64,000 bases of DNA, taken from positions 72,409,739-72,473,738 of the forward strand of contig CM040430.1 of NCBI GenBank assembly GCA_022702705.1. The letters run 5' to 3'. Shown piece by piece: positions 1-11,766 of this stretch (within the stretch, counting starts at the first letter, position 1; every line of letters begins with the position of its first letter). The translations under genes and the position numbers were made by a program. Below the pieces are notes generated by a model. The model was not told the DNA's origin. It was given only the letters and a program-made list of their open reading frames with translations, and made no database searches. The stretch is from Papilionanthe hookeriana x Papilionanthe teres (lineage: Eukaryota; Streptophyta; Magnoliopsida; Asparagales; Orchidaceae).

Positions 1-1059
1 AGAAAAACTCATCCGGACAAATCATAGAATCTCAATCTAATTATGAAACTTTAAATGTATTAATAATAGAACTAATAACCCTTATTCAAACTATTATAAT
101 CCTGGTTGGAAAACCTATCCAAATTTTAATTGGAATAACACATCTAATCAACAATGGATGAATCAACCTAATCAAGCAAATCCAAACTATAAACCTAATT
201 ACCCACCCTGACATTTAATAACAATAACCCTCAATTCAAAGATAAGAAATTATCTATGGATGAATTAATTTTGAATATGTAATATCAACTACAAAATCAA
301 GGAAATTAAATACAAATTCAATGAAATCAATTACAAATTCAAGGAACATCTATTAAAAATATCGAAACTAACTTCGACATAATACATCATACTAAATAAT
401 ACTGAACTTTTCCTAGTAATGTGGAAATAAATCCTAAAGATCAAGGAAAAGAACAAATTAAAGCAATACAACTAAGGAGTGGAAAAGAATTAGAACCTCA
501 AATTCAAAAAGAACTTTAAAGCCAAAAAGAGGAAGTGGAAATTGAAAAGGAAACACTTCAACAAGATTCAAACTTCGAACATCCTTTAATACCTATGAAA
601 ATTTCGTTGAAAAACCTCCACCACCATTTCCTCAACGACTAGCTCAACATAAAAAAGATAAACAATTTGCTAAATTCCGAAATATTAAAGAAATTAACAA
701 TCAATATACCTTTTGTTAAAGCTTTAGATCGTATGCCAAATTATGTAAAATTTATGAAAGATATTCTAAATAAGAAAAGAAAATTCAATCGATAATGAAA
801 CAAGCCGCACTTAGTGAAGAGTGTAGTGCTATTATCTTCGAAGAAGCTTCCCGAAAAATTGAAAGATCCCGGTAGTTTCCACTATACCCTACGCTATAGA
901 GAAAAATTTTATGGAAAAGCTATGGCGACTTAGAGCAAGCATCAATCTAATTCCTCTATCTATTTTTAAGAGATTAGGATTAGGAAAAATTACACCTACT
1001 TCAGTAAACCTTCAATTAGCCGATCGTTCGGTTACCTATCCTAAGGGAGTTATTGAAGA

Positions 1060-1260
1060 TGTGTTAGTGCATAAATTTATCTTCCCGCAGATTTTATCGT
1101 TTTAGATACGCAGGAAGATAAAGAAATTCCTATCATTTTAGGAAGACCATTTTTAGCTACTGGAAAAGCTATGATTGATGTTCAGAAAGGAAAATTAACT
1201 ATGAGAGTAAATGACCAAAAAGTTACATTTAGTATTGCAAAATCAATGAAATATCCCGCG
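1060..1260 (+). pseudogene. Retropepsin-like protease segment of the Athila-like element
   Basis: Translated in pieces this shows an FIVLD...QEDKEIPIILGRPFLATG core followed by a DVQKGKLTMRVND-like tail, the classic end of a plant Ty3 aspartic protease (the ILGRPFL strand precedes the reverse transcriptase). The upstream part (911-1105) is open in one frame and reads ASINLIPLSIFKRLGLG, the stretch after the catalytic Asp-Ser/Thr-Gly loop. The catalytic triad itself is not clearly readable because of frame loss near 890-920. Confidence 0.7.
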
Positions 1261-1629
1261 CTAGAAAAGATGATGAAAGTTTTCGGATGGAAATATCAAC
1301 ATTTACAAATGTGCTAACATTTTTAAGGAATATTACGAAGATAAATTAGAAAAAGAAAAACACTGAATTAATTGAAGATAATAATGAAGAACTAGATTAT
1401 ATTCAGGAAAGATTTGAATTTTTGGATAATACTGAAAACACCGACAAGAATATAGTTCCATCAATTATTAAACCTTCGAACTCGAGCTAAAATATTACTC
1501 CGATCATTCAATATACTTATTTAGGTACTCCTTCAACTTTACCAGTTATTATTTCATCTGCATTAAACGAATCTCAAGAACAAAAACTTTTGAAACTTTA
1601 AAAAATATAAGAAACTTTTGGTTGGACTT

Positions 1630-2965
1630 TTATGTATATTAAAGGAATTAGTCCTTTAATCTATATGCATAGAATTATTTTAGATGATGAACTTAAACCT
1701 AAAGCAGATCCCCAAAGGAGATTAAACCTGATAATGAAAGAAGTAGTTAAGAAAGAAATTTTAAAATGGTTAGATAATGGTATTATATATTCTATTTCGA
1801 TGCTGTTTGCAAGCCCAATCTAATCGTGTTCCTAAAAAGGAGGAGGACCGTCACCGCCAATGAAAATAACGATCTTATTCTTTATAAGACAAGTTACTGG
1901 TTAGCGTATATGTATCGATTATGTGAAATTAAATACCGCCACCAGAAAGATCACTTCCCTTTACCATTTCTAGACCGTGATGTTAGATGATTAGCTCTGA
2001 CATAAGTATTATTGTTTTCAGATGGATACACCTAAGTATCATCAAATACAAATTGCTCCCGAGGATCAAGAGAAAACTACATTTACTAGTCCTTATGGAA
2101 CTTTCGCTTTCGAAGAATGTCTTTTGATTATGTAATGCACAAAGAACATTCCGCAGATGTATGATGTCTATATTTAGTAAGTTAATTCGATTAAATGGAA
2201 TAGAAGTATTTATGGATGATTTCCGTATTTGGAACATCATTTCACACATGCTTAACTCATCTTGAAAGTATTAGAAATATGTGAGAAAACAAATTTAGTT
2301 CTTAAATTTGGAGAAATGTCAATTTATGGTTTGCGGGCGGCATTGTATTAGTAGGCATAAAATTTGGAAAAAAGGCATGGAAGCTTAACTCGCAAAATTC
2401 AAGTTATACTTAAATTACCACCTCCAACTATCCCGTAAAAGGGGTAAGAAGTTTTCTTGACATGCTGGATTCTACAAACACGCTATATAAAAGATTTTTC
2501 AAAAATTACTAAACCTCTATGCCAACTTCGAAAAGGACAAGAAATTTGAATTACAATCGAATGCCTGGATGCTTTTTAACTCTTAAAAGAAAAATTAATT
2601 ACAAAGACGATAATAGTTTCACCTAATCGGGGAGAAACCATTTGAGCTTATGTGTGATGCTAGTGATTATGCCGTAGGAGCAGCTTCGTGCTAAAAGATA
2701 TGAAAAGATTTTTTAAAAGTTATATACTATGCTAGTAAAACTCTAAATGATGCCGAAATAAATTATACAAGCTAGCGTAAAGAGAATTATTAGCGTAGTA
2801 TATGGTTTTAATAAATTTAGACCTTATCTTATCAAACAAAATGTATCGTGCAAAAGAAAGATTCCAAACCAAGATTAATTAGATGGATGCTATTAATACA
2901 AGAATTCGATTTCTTTAGATCGTTAATAAGAAAGGAACTCGATAATCAAATTGCGGATCATTTAT
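1630..2965 (+). pseudogene. Reverse transcriptase and RNase H segment of the Athila-like element
   Basis: Begins with KGISPLIYMHRIILDDE and PQRRLNL, the typical start of plant Ty3 reverse transcriptase. A broken palm domain follows around 1830-2230 (frame changes obscure the YxDD box; LIVMDDF-like sequence is near 2205-2222). Around 2490-2660 comes the thumb/RNase H junction, and at 2640-2960 an RNase H reading with FELMCDASDYA, YYASKTLNDAE and a KFRPYL-like segment. Several stops lie inside. These words identify the domains with good confidence, but the protein is dead as written. Confidence 0.75.
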
Positions 2966-3169
2966 CAAGATTAGAAAATCATGAATTATCTCGATATCAA
3001 AATGAAATTATGCATGTTTTCCGATGAACAACTATATAATATCAATGAGTGGAAAATACCATGGTATGTCAATATAGTAAACTATATAGTTAGTAATATT
3101 TTACCACCTATGCTAACTTTGCAAAATAAAAAATTCATCCATGATATGAAACCTATTTTGGGATGAACC

Positions 3170-4290
3170 ATATTTATATAAGCAATGTAGTGATTTAATT
3201 ATTGTAAGATGTGTACCTTATGAAGAAACTGAACCAATTATTCAAAAATGTCATGATCTCCCCGATTTTGGAGGACATTTCAAATCGATAAAATCGCTTA
3301 TAAGATTCTACACCGATTTTACCGGCCTACTTATTTAGAGATGTATACGTATATATTAAAACTTGCGATAAATGTCAAAGAGTAGGAAATATATCTAGAA
3401 AAAACGAAATGCCTCTGAATTTTATATTAGAAGTCAAATTTTTTATATGTTCGGGGATTAGATTTTATGGGACTCCTTTTATTCCTTCGTTTGGAAACTC
3501 ATATATATTAGTAGCCGTCGATTATGTTTCCAAATGGATCGAGGCACAAGCTTTACCTAGGTGTGATGCGAAGAGTGTTTCAAAATTTCGATGAAAAATA
3601 TTTTTACTAGATTCGAATGCCGAGAGCGATTATCACCGACTTTATTAACTCATTTTAAATAAATACATCCATAAACTAAGAGAAAATACAATATTACTCA
3701 AAAGATATCCAATCGCTATCATCCACAAACACTAGCGGATTAGTCAAGTATCTAATCGTGAGATTAAACGTATTTAGAAAAATCCGTAAACCCAAATAGG
3801 TTAGATTGGTCTATTAGATTAGACACTACATTATGGGCTTATAGGACTCGCTATAAAACTCTAATTCAATGACTTCATGCTTATATATGGAAAAACATGT
3901 CACTTTACCATTGAATTAACATAAAGCATATTGGGCGATTAAAGAATTTAATTATAATATGAAGGAAGTCAGAGAAAAGATATCGCAATTAAATGAATTG
4001 AAGAATTAAGAAATGAATCATATGATAATGATCAGATTTATAAAGAAAAGATGAAATTATGGCATGATCTGAAGATTAATCGCAGAAATTTCTTTGAATC
4101 CAAAGATTGTGAAGTTTTGCTATATAATACTAACAAATTATTTCCTGGAAAATTGAAGTCTCATGGTTAGGACCTTTCACCATAACTCAAATATTTTCAT
4201 ACGGAACTATAGAAATCAAGATCCAAAAACTCTGGATATAAATATAAAGTTTAATTTACTACTGCATTAAAAACAATATTTCGAAGGTAT
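3170..4290 (+). pseudogene. Integrase segment of the Athila-like element
   Basis: A zinc-finger part with CDKCQRVGNISRKNEMPLN (about 3364-3420) is followed by the catalytic core start, FMGPFIPSFGNSYILVAVDY and SKWIEAQALP (about 3465-3555). This is the standard integrase signature of the Athila group, in which the first catalytic Asp sits in the DY/DF word. Later core words (NRE...LEK, a YRTAYKT-like stretch and KELNYDM-like sequence) are recognisable but scattered over three frames from about 3690 to 3990. Disrupted by many stops. Confidence 0.75.
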
Positions 4291-4331
4291 AAGACCTAAA
4301 TATAAAGAGGTTTTTATGGTTAGCCGACCCA

Positions 4332-7249
4332 TTAATAATCAACAGTCGGGCCGACGACGAAACTGCGCTTTTAAGGAGGCAACCCATATTAGTTATCTAT
4401 TTTTTTATTGTATCTTAATAGTTAGTCTATATTATTGAAACTTTACTACTCAATTATTATTAGCAATCATCACATATTTCAACCATTATGATGAAAAGAA
4501 ATTATTCGATTTAGAGCGAAATTCGACATTATTTTGTAAACAAGGTTTCAAGGAATGTTATATTGAATTATTGTATTCAAAATGGATTGCCTATTGATGT
4601 TGGATCAATAATTGTTAAGTCCGTATCGGGTTTAATTGTGCATGGGTCAAGTTTGACGGGACTAGACACCCATCCGCTATTTTTGCATTACGTACAAGAC
4701 TGTGTTTCTTATGAAGCTTGGGAAAAGGTTCTGTTACCTTTTGAAGTCGCTTGATCCTACAGATATGTTCCCTACTTTGACAATAATGATGAAATTACAT
4801 TTATCTCTCGATGAGCTTCACATAATAATCCTATAAGAAGGCCTATTTCAGATAAAACGGAGTTACTTATGAAGAAAATTAAAGGACGAAGAAAAAAACT
4901 GGCAGCAGTGAGAGATTCAATCGACAATATATCTGATTTATTTGATCACATTGACTGGAGAATGAAGGAACACTTTGATCATTCTCGGGACACTCGAAGC
5001 TAGCTTTCTTCATTTACCGAGAGCGAAGGGCTGATCACCGAAGAATTCCGTCTCGAGTTTCCTCAGCCTTTCTATAACTTATTTGTGCATCATCGTCATA
5101 TCAGAAATATCAGAGAAGATGAAGATTCTGACATTGAAGAGTAGTATAAAGGATTTCCATAGTATGTTTGTATTTATGTTATTTGATTTGATTTAGATTT
5201 TATTATGTGTGGATGACATTCACATCTCAAACTTAATTGAGATATGCCGTAGTTTTAGCACGTTATCTAGTGTGTCGTGGATTGGGTTTGTGATGCTGAT
5301 TAGTAGTAAGGTTGGAGAATTGAAGTTTGATTATAGAGTTTAAAATTATGTTAGTTTATACATCTCATGGATTTCAATATTAAAGTTAATTGTTTGTGTT
5401 GTGCGAATTGCTTTCAGGTATAAAAAAGAATAATCTTCATATTAAATTAGCTGCCAATATTAAGAAATATGAGTCTCATGAAGGGTGGAGATCAGGAGTG
5501 AGAAGTTATTTCACCTCAGTCAAGTAGAGATATACCCTACTAGCTATGAACCTCTCAGCTCTACCACCCCTACCCTACAAGATCCGATGAATGAGCCGAC
5601 CCCGCATGAGGAGTTTTTGAGTGCTTGAGAGACAATGGGGAGAAGATTTCGATCATTTTGATCAAAGGATTGATAATCTGGAGAGGAGCATGATTATGAT
5701 AGTGAGTACCTGCAGAGACATTCAGAGTACGAGATAGCATATCATGAAGCCGAACGTCGCCACAGAGCCGAGATTTAGATGTCATCTTTCCGGTAATGCC
5801 CTGCATACCTCCCGGCATTCGCTTCGCCTTCTCACTCGCGTATCAAGGAGGGGATGACAATAAAGTTTGGGACTTCAATATAGAAGATTAGGACTTTATT
5901 TGTTTTGTTTGTTTGATGTTAAGTTATTTTGGAAACTTTTATATGTTCGTAATATTCCCGCACTTTATGTTGTGAGACATCGGATGTTTGTTACTATTTG
6001 CTTCGAATCTGTTGGCGTAGTTTAGTTTTTGTTTTTGTGTTAGCACTGTATTTGTTTTTATGTTAAATAGGATGTTATTTTCTTTAGTATGTTTTTATTT
6101 TATTCTGTATTGTTTTAAGTTGTAAAATTGTTAATCGGTTAAGCTTAAATTGCTTTCAATATAAGTTAGTAATTCATATGTGTAGTGTGTAGTTAATTTT
6201 AATTGTTGTATTTAATACTTATCTCAGATTTTATCCCTGCATTTTCCTTAAATTGTTATATATATATATGGAGAATACTAACAGTACAGGTTCAATGAAA
6301 AATGAAAGTTTGCAAAAATTTCAAAGAAAAAAGAAATACCTAAACTTCAAAGGTATGATTTATTTACTTCCTTTTTCATTATTTAGAGTAGATATAAAAA
6401 TTAAGTTTGGGGGGAGTAAAATACAAATTCTAGTTATTAACTTATTCTCAATTTCTATTTTTAAATTATTATAAAATGATTTTATAGCAAATTTTTTCAA
6501 TTTAATTAATATGAATTATTTTATTTAATTATTATAAAAGGTTAAAATGAAATATTTCTAAGGTTTTAATTAATTAAATAGAATAAAATATTTGGTTAAA
6601 GTGAATAAGAATATAGTAAACTATTTTTAGTAAGGAAAACTATATTCTAAAATTAAAATTCTTAAGTATTCAAGTGAAAAAGAAAAGATTGAAAATCAAT
6701 GAAGTAAAAACTATGAAGTATATATAAGCTAAGAAATATTTCTAAGTTTCAAATTTAGGAAGATGAAAGTGAAGTTCAAAATTATTAACAGGCTCTCCAG
6801 ATACAGTAATCCTCATTAGAAAAAAGAAAAAAGAAAAAGAAAAAGAAAAAGAAAAAGAAAAAAACGAGGAGAAGCTTCGAGGAGATGTCTTATCAAAAAT
6901 CAAGTTTTACTCAATTAACCTAAAGTTTAAAACTTATATATTTCCAAACTTATGTTTATGGATTAGAATTTACCTAATAGTGTTTTCTTGAATTTCTTAT
7001 CATATGAATATCTTAAGTAGTTATTCTTTTAAATATAGTCATTCCTAAAATGAATAGTAAGCTAGAAATCTTAGACCCGATAACTAAATAATTTATTTCT
7101 ATAAGATTAATTAAATTACATGAATTATTTTTATTTAACTTTATTATGATATTAATTAATCTAATTTACAGTTTATTTAAATTGAAAAATCTTATTATAG
7201 AACTCGTTATTTTTATGTAGTACTAAAATTACTTGAGGACAAGTAATAA
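4332..7249 (+). mobile_element. 3' internal region of the Athila-like element
   Basis: Long stretch between the end of pol and the polypurine tract. It holds a broken reading frame around 4545-5143 (for example GSIIVKSVSGLIVHGSSLTG, then an acidic end EDEDSDIEE). This sits where Athila elements carry a third, env-position ORF, but I cannot assign a domain. A second broken frame lies around 5440-5850. Purine-rich repeats of the type AAGTTTGGG occur near 5863, 6402 and 7252, so there may be decoy polypurine tracts. The rest is AT-rich and noncoding. Confidence 0.5.
6815..6864 (+). repeat. Purine microsatellite, (AAAAAG)n
   Basis: Imperfect run of A5G units within the 3' internal region of the Athila-like element. 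A simple repeat with no coding meaning. Confidence 0.9.
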
Positions 7250-7250
7250 G

Positions 7251-7266
7251 TAAGTTTGGGGGATTT
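7251..7266 (+). promoter_or_regulatory. Polypurine tract of the Athila-like element
   Basis: Purine-rich block (AAGTTTGGGGGATTTT-type) directly before a TG that starts the LTR. Plus-strand DNA synthesis of Ty3 elements is primed from such a tract. Similar AAGTTTGGG words occur upstream, but only this one is followed by a long LTR-like segment. Confidence 0.65.
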
Positions 7267-8813
7267 TGATCACTAAAAAATTTATTAAGAAATTCATACT
7301 CATTTTTAATAAAATCGCACTTTAAAGAAAGGTATTTTCTTTATTTTGTTGGATGTAGAATTTAGGTGATAAAAGCAAAAATCATAAAAAGGAGCGGGAT
7401 TTGGAGCAAAAAGGAAGAAAATAATGCAATTTGTAAGCCGAGCGCCGACGACGAGGGTACGAGGAAGAAAATTCCGAAGGATTTATAACCGTCTCGCCGA
7501 CAACAGCTCGAGCCCGCCGACAAGGAGATAGCGCGGTTCGAAGACCTTCTAGAAGCCTCGCCGACAGCGAGTTCGTCGACGGCGAGCCAGTTCAAATGGT
7601 GCGTATACATTGAACTCCGGACACTTTTTGAAGGGATGCTTACACACCTCTTGGTCCTTTGCTCACCTCTATATAATAGAGGCCAAAATTCAAATTATAA
7701 GTGTGTGTTATTTTGTGTTGTGTGTGTCAATTTGTGTCTTAAGAGTCTTTTATTTATGTGTGAGCAGTCTTTAGAGTCTTAATTAGTGTAATTAGTGAGT
7801 CTTTAGTGAGTTAGTGAGCTTTGTGAGTCTTGCCGTACGAAGGAAGAGTCAAAGGAATCGCGAGGAGTCCGAAGCGGTATAAATCGAGATAAGTATTTAT
7901 ATTTATTGTTTTTAACTTTAAATGAAATCCATGCTTAGTTTAGTTCTATGCATTCTGAGTAGTTTATTAGTCTTTCTCCCCGTTATGAAATTAAGTGACT
8001 TGATGAACTTAAAACAAGTACTTTTATATATATTAATAAATTGTGATAATTTTTACTTAAACTTAATTTACTTTCAAACTGGCCATTTGATTTGTTAAAA
8101 TGTGTTGATTGTCAACTATAGTAAAAAATTACATCTGATATCTGGGACCCAAAGCCTTGGAAGGAAGGTGCAAATAAATAGGGAAATAATATCACTGGCG
8201 CAGAATTGAAAGTATTTTAGTGCGACAGACTAAAATATTCAATTCATTCTATTGTTTCGAGAGCTGAAGTGTAGATGTTAGCCCTCATGCGAGGGGAATG
8301 TGGGAGCTCTGAAGTGGCAGTCAGTATCCTCCCAGCCTAGCCGCAGATTCAGTAATCAAACATAGATTAGTCAATATTCTTTACACTGGACCAAAGGGTA
8401 AAGAATAAAGAATGCTCCTATTTTTCACAATACCTAAAATTATCTATTTTAAATTCATCAATCACTTAAATTTCTAAACAAGGGAAAGATACTTTTTTTG
8501 AATAGTTAAGACTTATATAGCAATTAGTTTAATTGCACTTAATACGTATTAATTTCTACTCGCTAAGTTACCTAATTAAAATACTTAGCTTTACTTTTAT
8601 CGAGCTTTAAATTAGGAATCTTAAATTTGTATACTATTTTAAAATTATTATTATTATTATTTTAAAATTATTGTCATTTAATTTTCTATTTCCTTGTGGG
8701 ATGATCGATAACCAGACTCCACTAGAGCCCTATATTACTTCATACGATACGTATACTTGCGTAGCATCCACAACATAAACAATTACAATTCTATACATAT
8801 AATATAAAGGTCA
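7267..8813 (+). repeat. LTR of the Athila-like element
   Basis: About 1.55 kb starting TGATCACT right after the polypurine tract and ending in CA just before a primer-binding-site-like sequence. The length fits Athila LTRs. It contains a TATA-like CTATATAATAGAGG (about 7669-7682) with a GC-richer stretch just upstream (7430-7600), as expected of U3/R. The partner LTR is outside the window, so the limits come from flanking signals and not from alignment. Confidence 0.6.
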
Positions 8814-8816
8814 AGC

Positions 8817-8831
8817 TTTTGGCATCGTTGC
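8817..8831 (+). promoter_or_regulatory. Primer-binding-site-like sequence after the LTR
   Basis: TTTTGGCATCGTTGC resembles the conserved TTTGGCGCCGTTGCC-type sequence found immediately after the 5' LTR of plant Athila-type elements. Its position after this LTR means the LTR can be read both as a 3' LTR (left neighbour) and as a 5' LTR (right neighbour, now lost). Confidence 0.55.
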
Positions 8832-8861
8832 AATTAAATTAAAATATCATAATATAAAATT

Positions 8862-9775
8862 GTGGGTCAAGTCTAATTATTTAAGGTTAATTAAACCTAA
8901 TTTAGGTAAGGTTTAATTGATTTAATTAGACTTAATATGGGTTAAGTCTAATTGTTTAAGGTTAATTAGACCTAATTCTGTGTAAGGTTTAATTGATTTA
9001 ATTAGACTTAATATGGGTTAAGTCTACTAGTTTAAGGATTATTAAACCTAACTTAGGTAAGGTTTAATTGATTTACTCAGATTTTAATATGGTTAAGTCT
9101 AATTGTTTAAGGTTTATTAAACCTAATTCTGTGTAAGGTTTAATCGATTTAATTAGATTCTATATTGGTTAAGTCTAATTTTTAAGGTTTATTAAACCTA
9201 ATTTAGACTTAATATGGGTTAAGTCTAATTAGTTTAAGGTTAATTAAATAATTTAAAGAAGGTTTAACGACTTAATTAGATTTGTCTAATAAGAATTAAA
9301 CCTAATTTAGACAAGGTTTAATTGATTTAATTGTACTTAATATAAGTTAAGTCTAATTGTTTAAAGTTAATTAAACCTAATTTAGGTAAGGTTTAATTGA
9401 TTAATTAGACTTAATATGGGTTAAGTCTAATTGTTTAAGGTTAATTAAACCTAATTTATGCAGAAGGTTTTAATTGATTTAATTAGACTTAATATGGGTT
9501 AAGTCCAATTGTTTAAGGTTAATTAAACCTAATTTAGGTAAGGTTTAATTGATTTAATTAGACTTAATATGGGTTAAGTCCAATTGTTTAAGGTTGTTTA
9601 AGGTTAATTAAACCTAATTTAGGTAAGATTTAACGATTTAATTAGACTTAATATTGCTAAGTCTAATTTTTTTAGTTAATTAAACCTAATTTCGTAAGGT
9701 TTAATTGATTTAATTAGACTTAATATAAGTTAAGTCTAATTGTTTAAGGTTAATTAAATCCCACTTAGGTTAACT
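8862..9775 (+). repeat. Satellite array A, about 75-bp unit, about 12 copies
   Basis: Tandem array of a 75-base unit built from the words GGTTAAGTCTAATTG, TTTAAGGTTAATTAAACC, TAATTTAGGTAAGG and TTTAATTGATTTAATTAGAC. Copies differ by small indels and substitutions. Each unit contains two inverted repeats: TTAGACTTAA with TTAAGTCTAA around a TATGGG loop, and AATTAAACC with GGTTTAATT around a short spacer. The array starts shortly after the PBS-like site. Confidence 0.9.
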
Positions 9776-9784
9776 TTAAAGGTT

Positions 9785-10858
9785 AAAAAATTGTTTCTAA
9801 ATGTTACTTATGTAAGGTTGAAGAGGAATCTATTATGCATACTTTCGCTATCGCGAAATTTGCTCAAGATATTCGCGTAAAATATTTTCTTTATGTGGCT
9901 CCGCTTACACTCATTTTCAAAATAACTACACTTATATTTCTGATATGTTTAATGACTCGAACAATAAAGGTCATCCTTTCCTTAGTTGTATACTCCTCTA
10001 TTATTGTCTGGTTTATTTGGATGAGACTCGTAATAACACTAATTTTAATGGTATTGATCAATCTTTTTCGTGCAATTTGTCAAATTTCTTCTTATATTCA
10101 TAAAAGCTTAACTCGTTAACTTAATTCAAGTTTAGCAGTAATAAGTATTTTATTGCTTTAGCATATAAGCTTAATCTTCATTTAAGTTACCTCGAATTTT
10201 GTTGGCAAAATTCATTGGCTCAAACCTCCTGCTCCTTATATGAAGTTTAATACCGATGGTTCTCAAAATAATTTAAAAGCGCTGCATTAAGCAAGACTGT
10301 CATGATTGGAACGCATTCCTATAATTTGTTGCTCCTATTTCTACTGGGTCTCTTTAATTACTGAAACTGAGGCTGTTATATTTGCTTTGCTTATTGCTAA
10401 ACACAAGGGTTGGCATAATATCTATTTAGAAACCGATTCTCTTTGTTTATGGAATATTTATGCTTTAATTTTGCTTCCATTGGGAGTATTGTATTACATA
10501 TTAAAAAGATCAAAGAGTTGTCTGCTTCGAATGAATGTGATCTAGATGCATACGAGACGAGAAGGAAATGTGGTTGTTGATTGGCTTTCAAAGCTTGGAA
10601 CTCATTTCAAGGTGCCTATGGTTTCTAACTTTATTCCCGTAATTTTGAATTATGTTCTTGTTTTAAATATAATTAATGTGTTTTTTCAGGTCCGGCCGAG
10701 TCGTGCGAGTTGTATGTTTTTTATTTTTTGGAAAAAGGACCCATTTTATTTCTTTTTGGGTTTTTGTAGGGTGCGTGAGTTGGGACCTTTTCCCGGTTTG
10801 TACTTTTTTATTCGGAGCAATAAAACTGGCCTAATGAGCTCTTTATTAAAAAAAAACT
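9785..10858 (+). mobile_element. 5'-truncated L1-type LINE inserted in satellite array A
   Basis: The left end translates as KIVSKCYLCKVEEESIMHTF, the zinc-binding region that follows the reverse transcriptase of plant L1 LINEs. At 10306-10600 comes an RNase H-like domain with ETEAVIFALLIAKHKGW, IYLETDS and HTRREGNVVVDWLSKLG. A 3' UTR with AATAAAACTGGCCTAATGAGC follows, then an oligo(A) tail at about 10849-10858. The 5' part of the element is missing, and several stops and frameshifts are present. Satellite sequence resumes directly after the tail, so the insertion is younger than array A. Confidence 0.8.
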
Positions 10859-10925
10859 TAATGTAGGTAAGGTTTATTCTGATTTAATTAGACTTAATAT
10901 GGGTTAAGTCTAATTGTTTAAGGTT
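10859..10925 (+). repeat. Remainder of satellite array A after the LINE
   Basis: Almost one unit of the 75-bp repeat (GTAAGGTTTATTCTGATTT, then the inverted pair around TATGGG) continues directly after the LINE tail and leads into array B. Confidence 0.8.
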
Positions 10926-11510
10926 AATAGGTTTAAATGATGTTTTAAACCTAATTAAGTCTGATTTTGTCATTTTAGGCTTAATTGATTAAGGTTAAGG
11001 TTTAATAGGTTTAAATGATATTTAAACCTAATTAAGTCTAATTTTATCATTTTAGACTTAATTAATTAAGCTTAAGGTTTGATAGGTTTAAATGATGTTT
11101 TAAACCTAATTAAGTTGAATTTTGTCATTTTAGACTTAATTAATTAAGCTTAAGGTTTAATAAGTTTAAATTTTTAAACCTATTTAAGTCTAATTTGTCA
11201 ATTAACTTAAGGTTTAATGTGTTTAAATGATGTTTTAGGAAACCTAATTAAGTCTAATTTTGTCATTTTAGACTTAATTGATTAAGCGTAAGGTTTAATA
11301 GATTTAAATGATGTTTTAAACCTAATTAAGTCTAATTTTATCATTTTAGACTTAATTAATTAAGCTTAAGGTTTAATAAGTTTAAATTTTTTAAACCTAC
11401 TCAAGCTTCTAATTGGCCATTTTAATTTAATCGATTAAGCTTAAGGTTTAATAGATTTAAATGATGTTTTTAAACCTAACTAAGTCTAATTTTGTCATTT
11501 TAAATTTGCT
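10926..11510 (+). repeat. Satellite array B, about 77-bp unit, about 8 copies
   Basis: Tandem repeat of a unit with GGTTTAAATGATGTTTTAAACC (written here only as its arms GGTTTAAA and TTTAAACC), then TTAAGTCTAA, TTTTGTCATT and TTAGACTTAA, then TTAATTAAGCTTAA. Some copies lack about 20 bases. Both inverted pairs can form hairpins. The ten-base arm TTAGACTTAA is shared with array A but in the opposite arrangement. Confidence 0.9.
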
Positions 11511-11726
11511 AAAAAGTTTTTTTTCAAGGAGTTTAATATGGACTAGATTCATTTCAAACTTCGACTCTTAAAGAAAATAAAGTTAAGTTTATAAAAGGGT
11601 GATTTTTAGGATTAAATTTATTATTTAATAATGAATTTTAATCCTAAATTTTAAAATATCATTTGAAATTATTTTTATGACTTAGAAATTATTTTCCCTA
11701 GGGTCATTTTCTGTTACCCTAAAATT

Positions 11727-11766
<40 letters not shown>

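Larger units (their letters stand above)
1..4331 (+). mobile_element. Athila-like Ty3/gypsy gag-pol remnant
   Basis: Decayed polyprotein region of a Ty3/gypsy element, read in broken pieces on the plus strand. The order is gag C-terminal region (Asn/Gln/Pro-rich, about 100-240), a gag-pol linker with KALDRMPNYVKFMKDIL (about 717-770) and a CSAI...KLPEKLKDPGS-like stretch (about 822-875), protease, reverse transcriptase, RNase H and integrase, then the pol tail with a conserved Arg/Gly-rich end near 4320-4375. These words are characteristic of the Athila/Tat branch. Stops and frameshifts occur every 100-300 bases, so no full protein can be made. The 5' LTR and gag start lie left of the window. 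Lineage call is from recognised motifs, not an alignment. Confidence 0.85.

Noticed and set aside
9804..9820. Apparent target-site duplication of the L1-type LINE (ACTTATGTAAGGTT against ACTTAATGTAGGTAAGG)
   Set aside because: The left copy lies inside the conserved CYLCKV zinc-binding coding sequence of the LINE, so the match to the array is coincidental.
8862..11510. CRISPR-like or coding repeat array
   Set aside because: The repeats are contiguous without unique spacers, decayed and AT-rich, in a plant genome. They are satellites.
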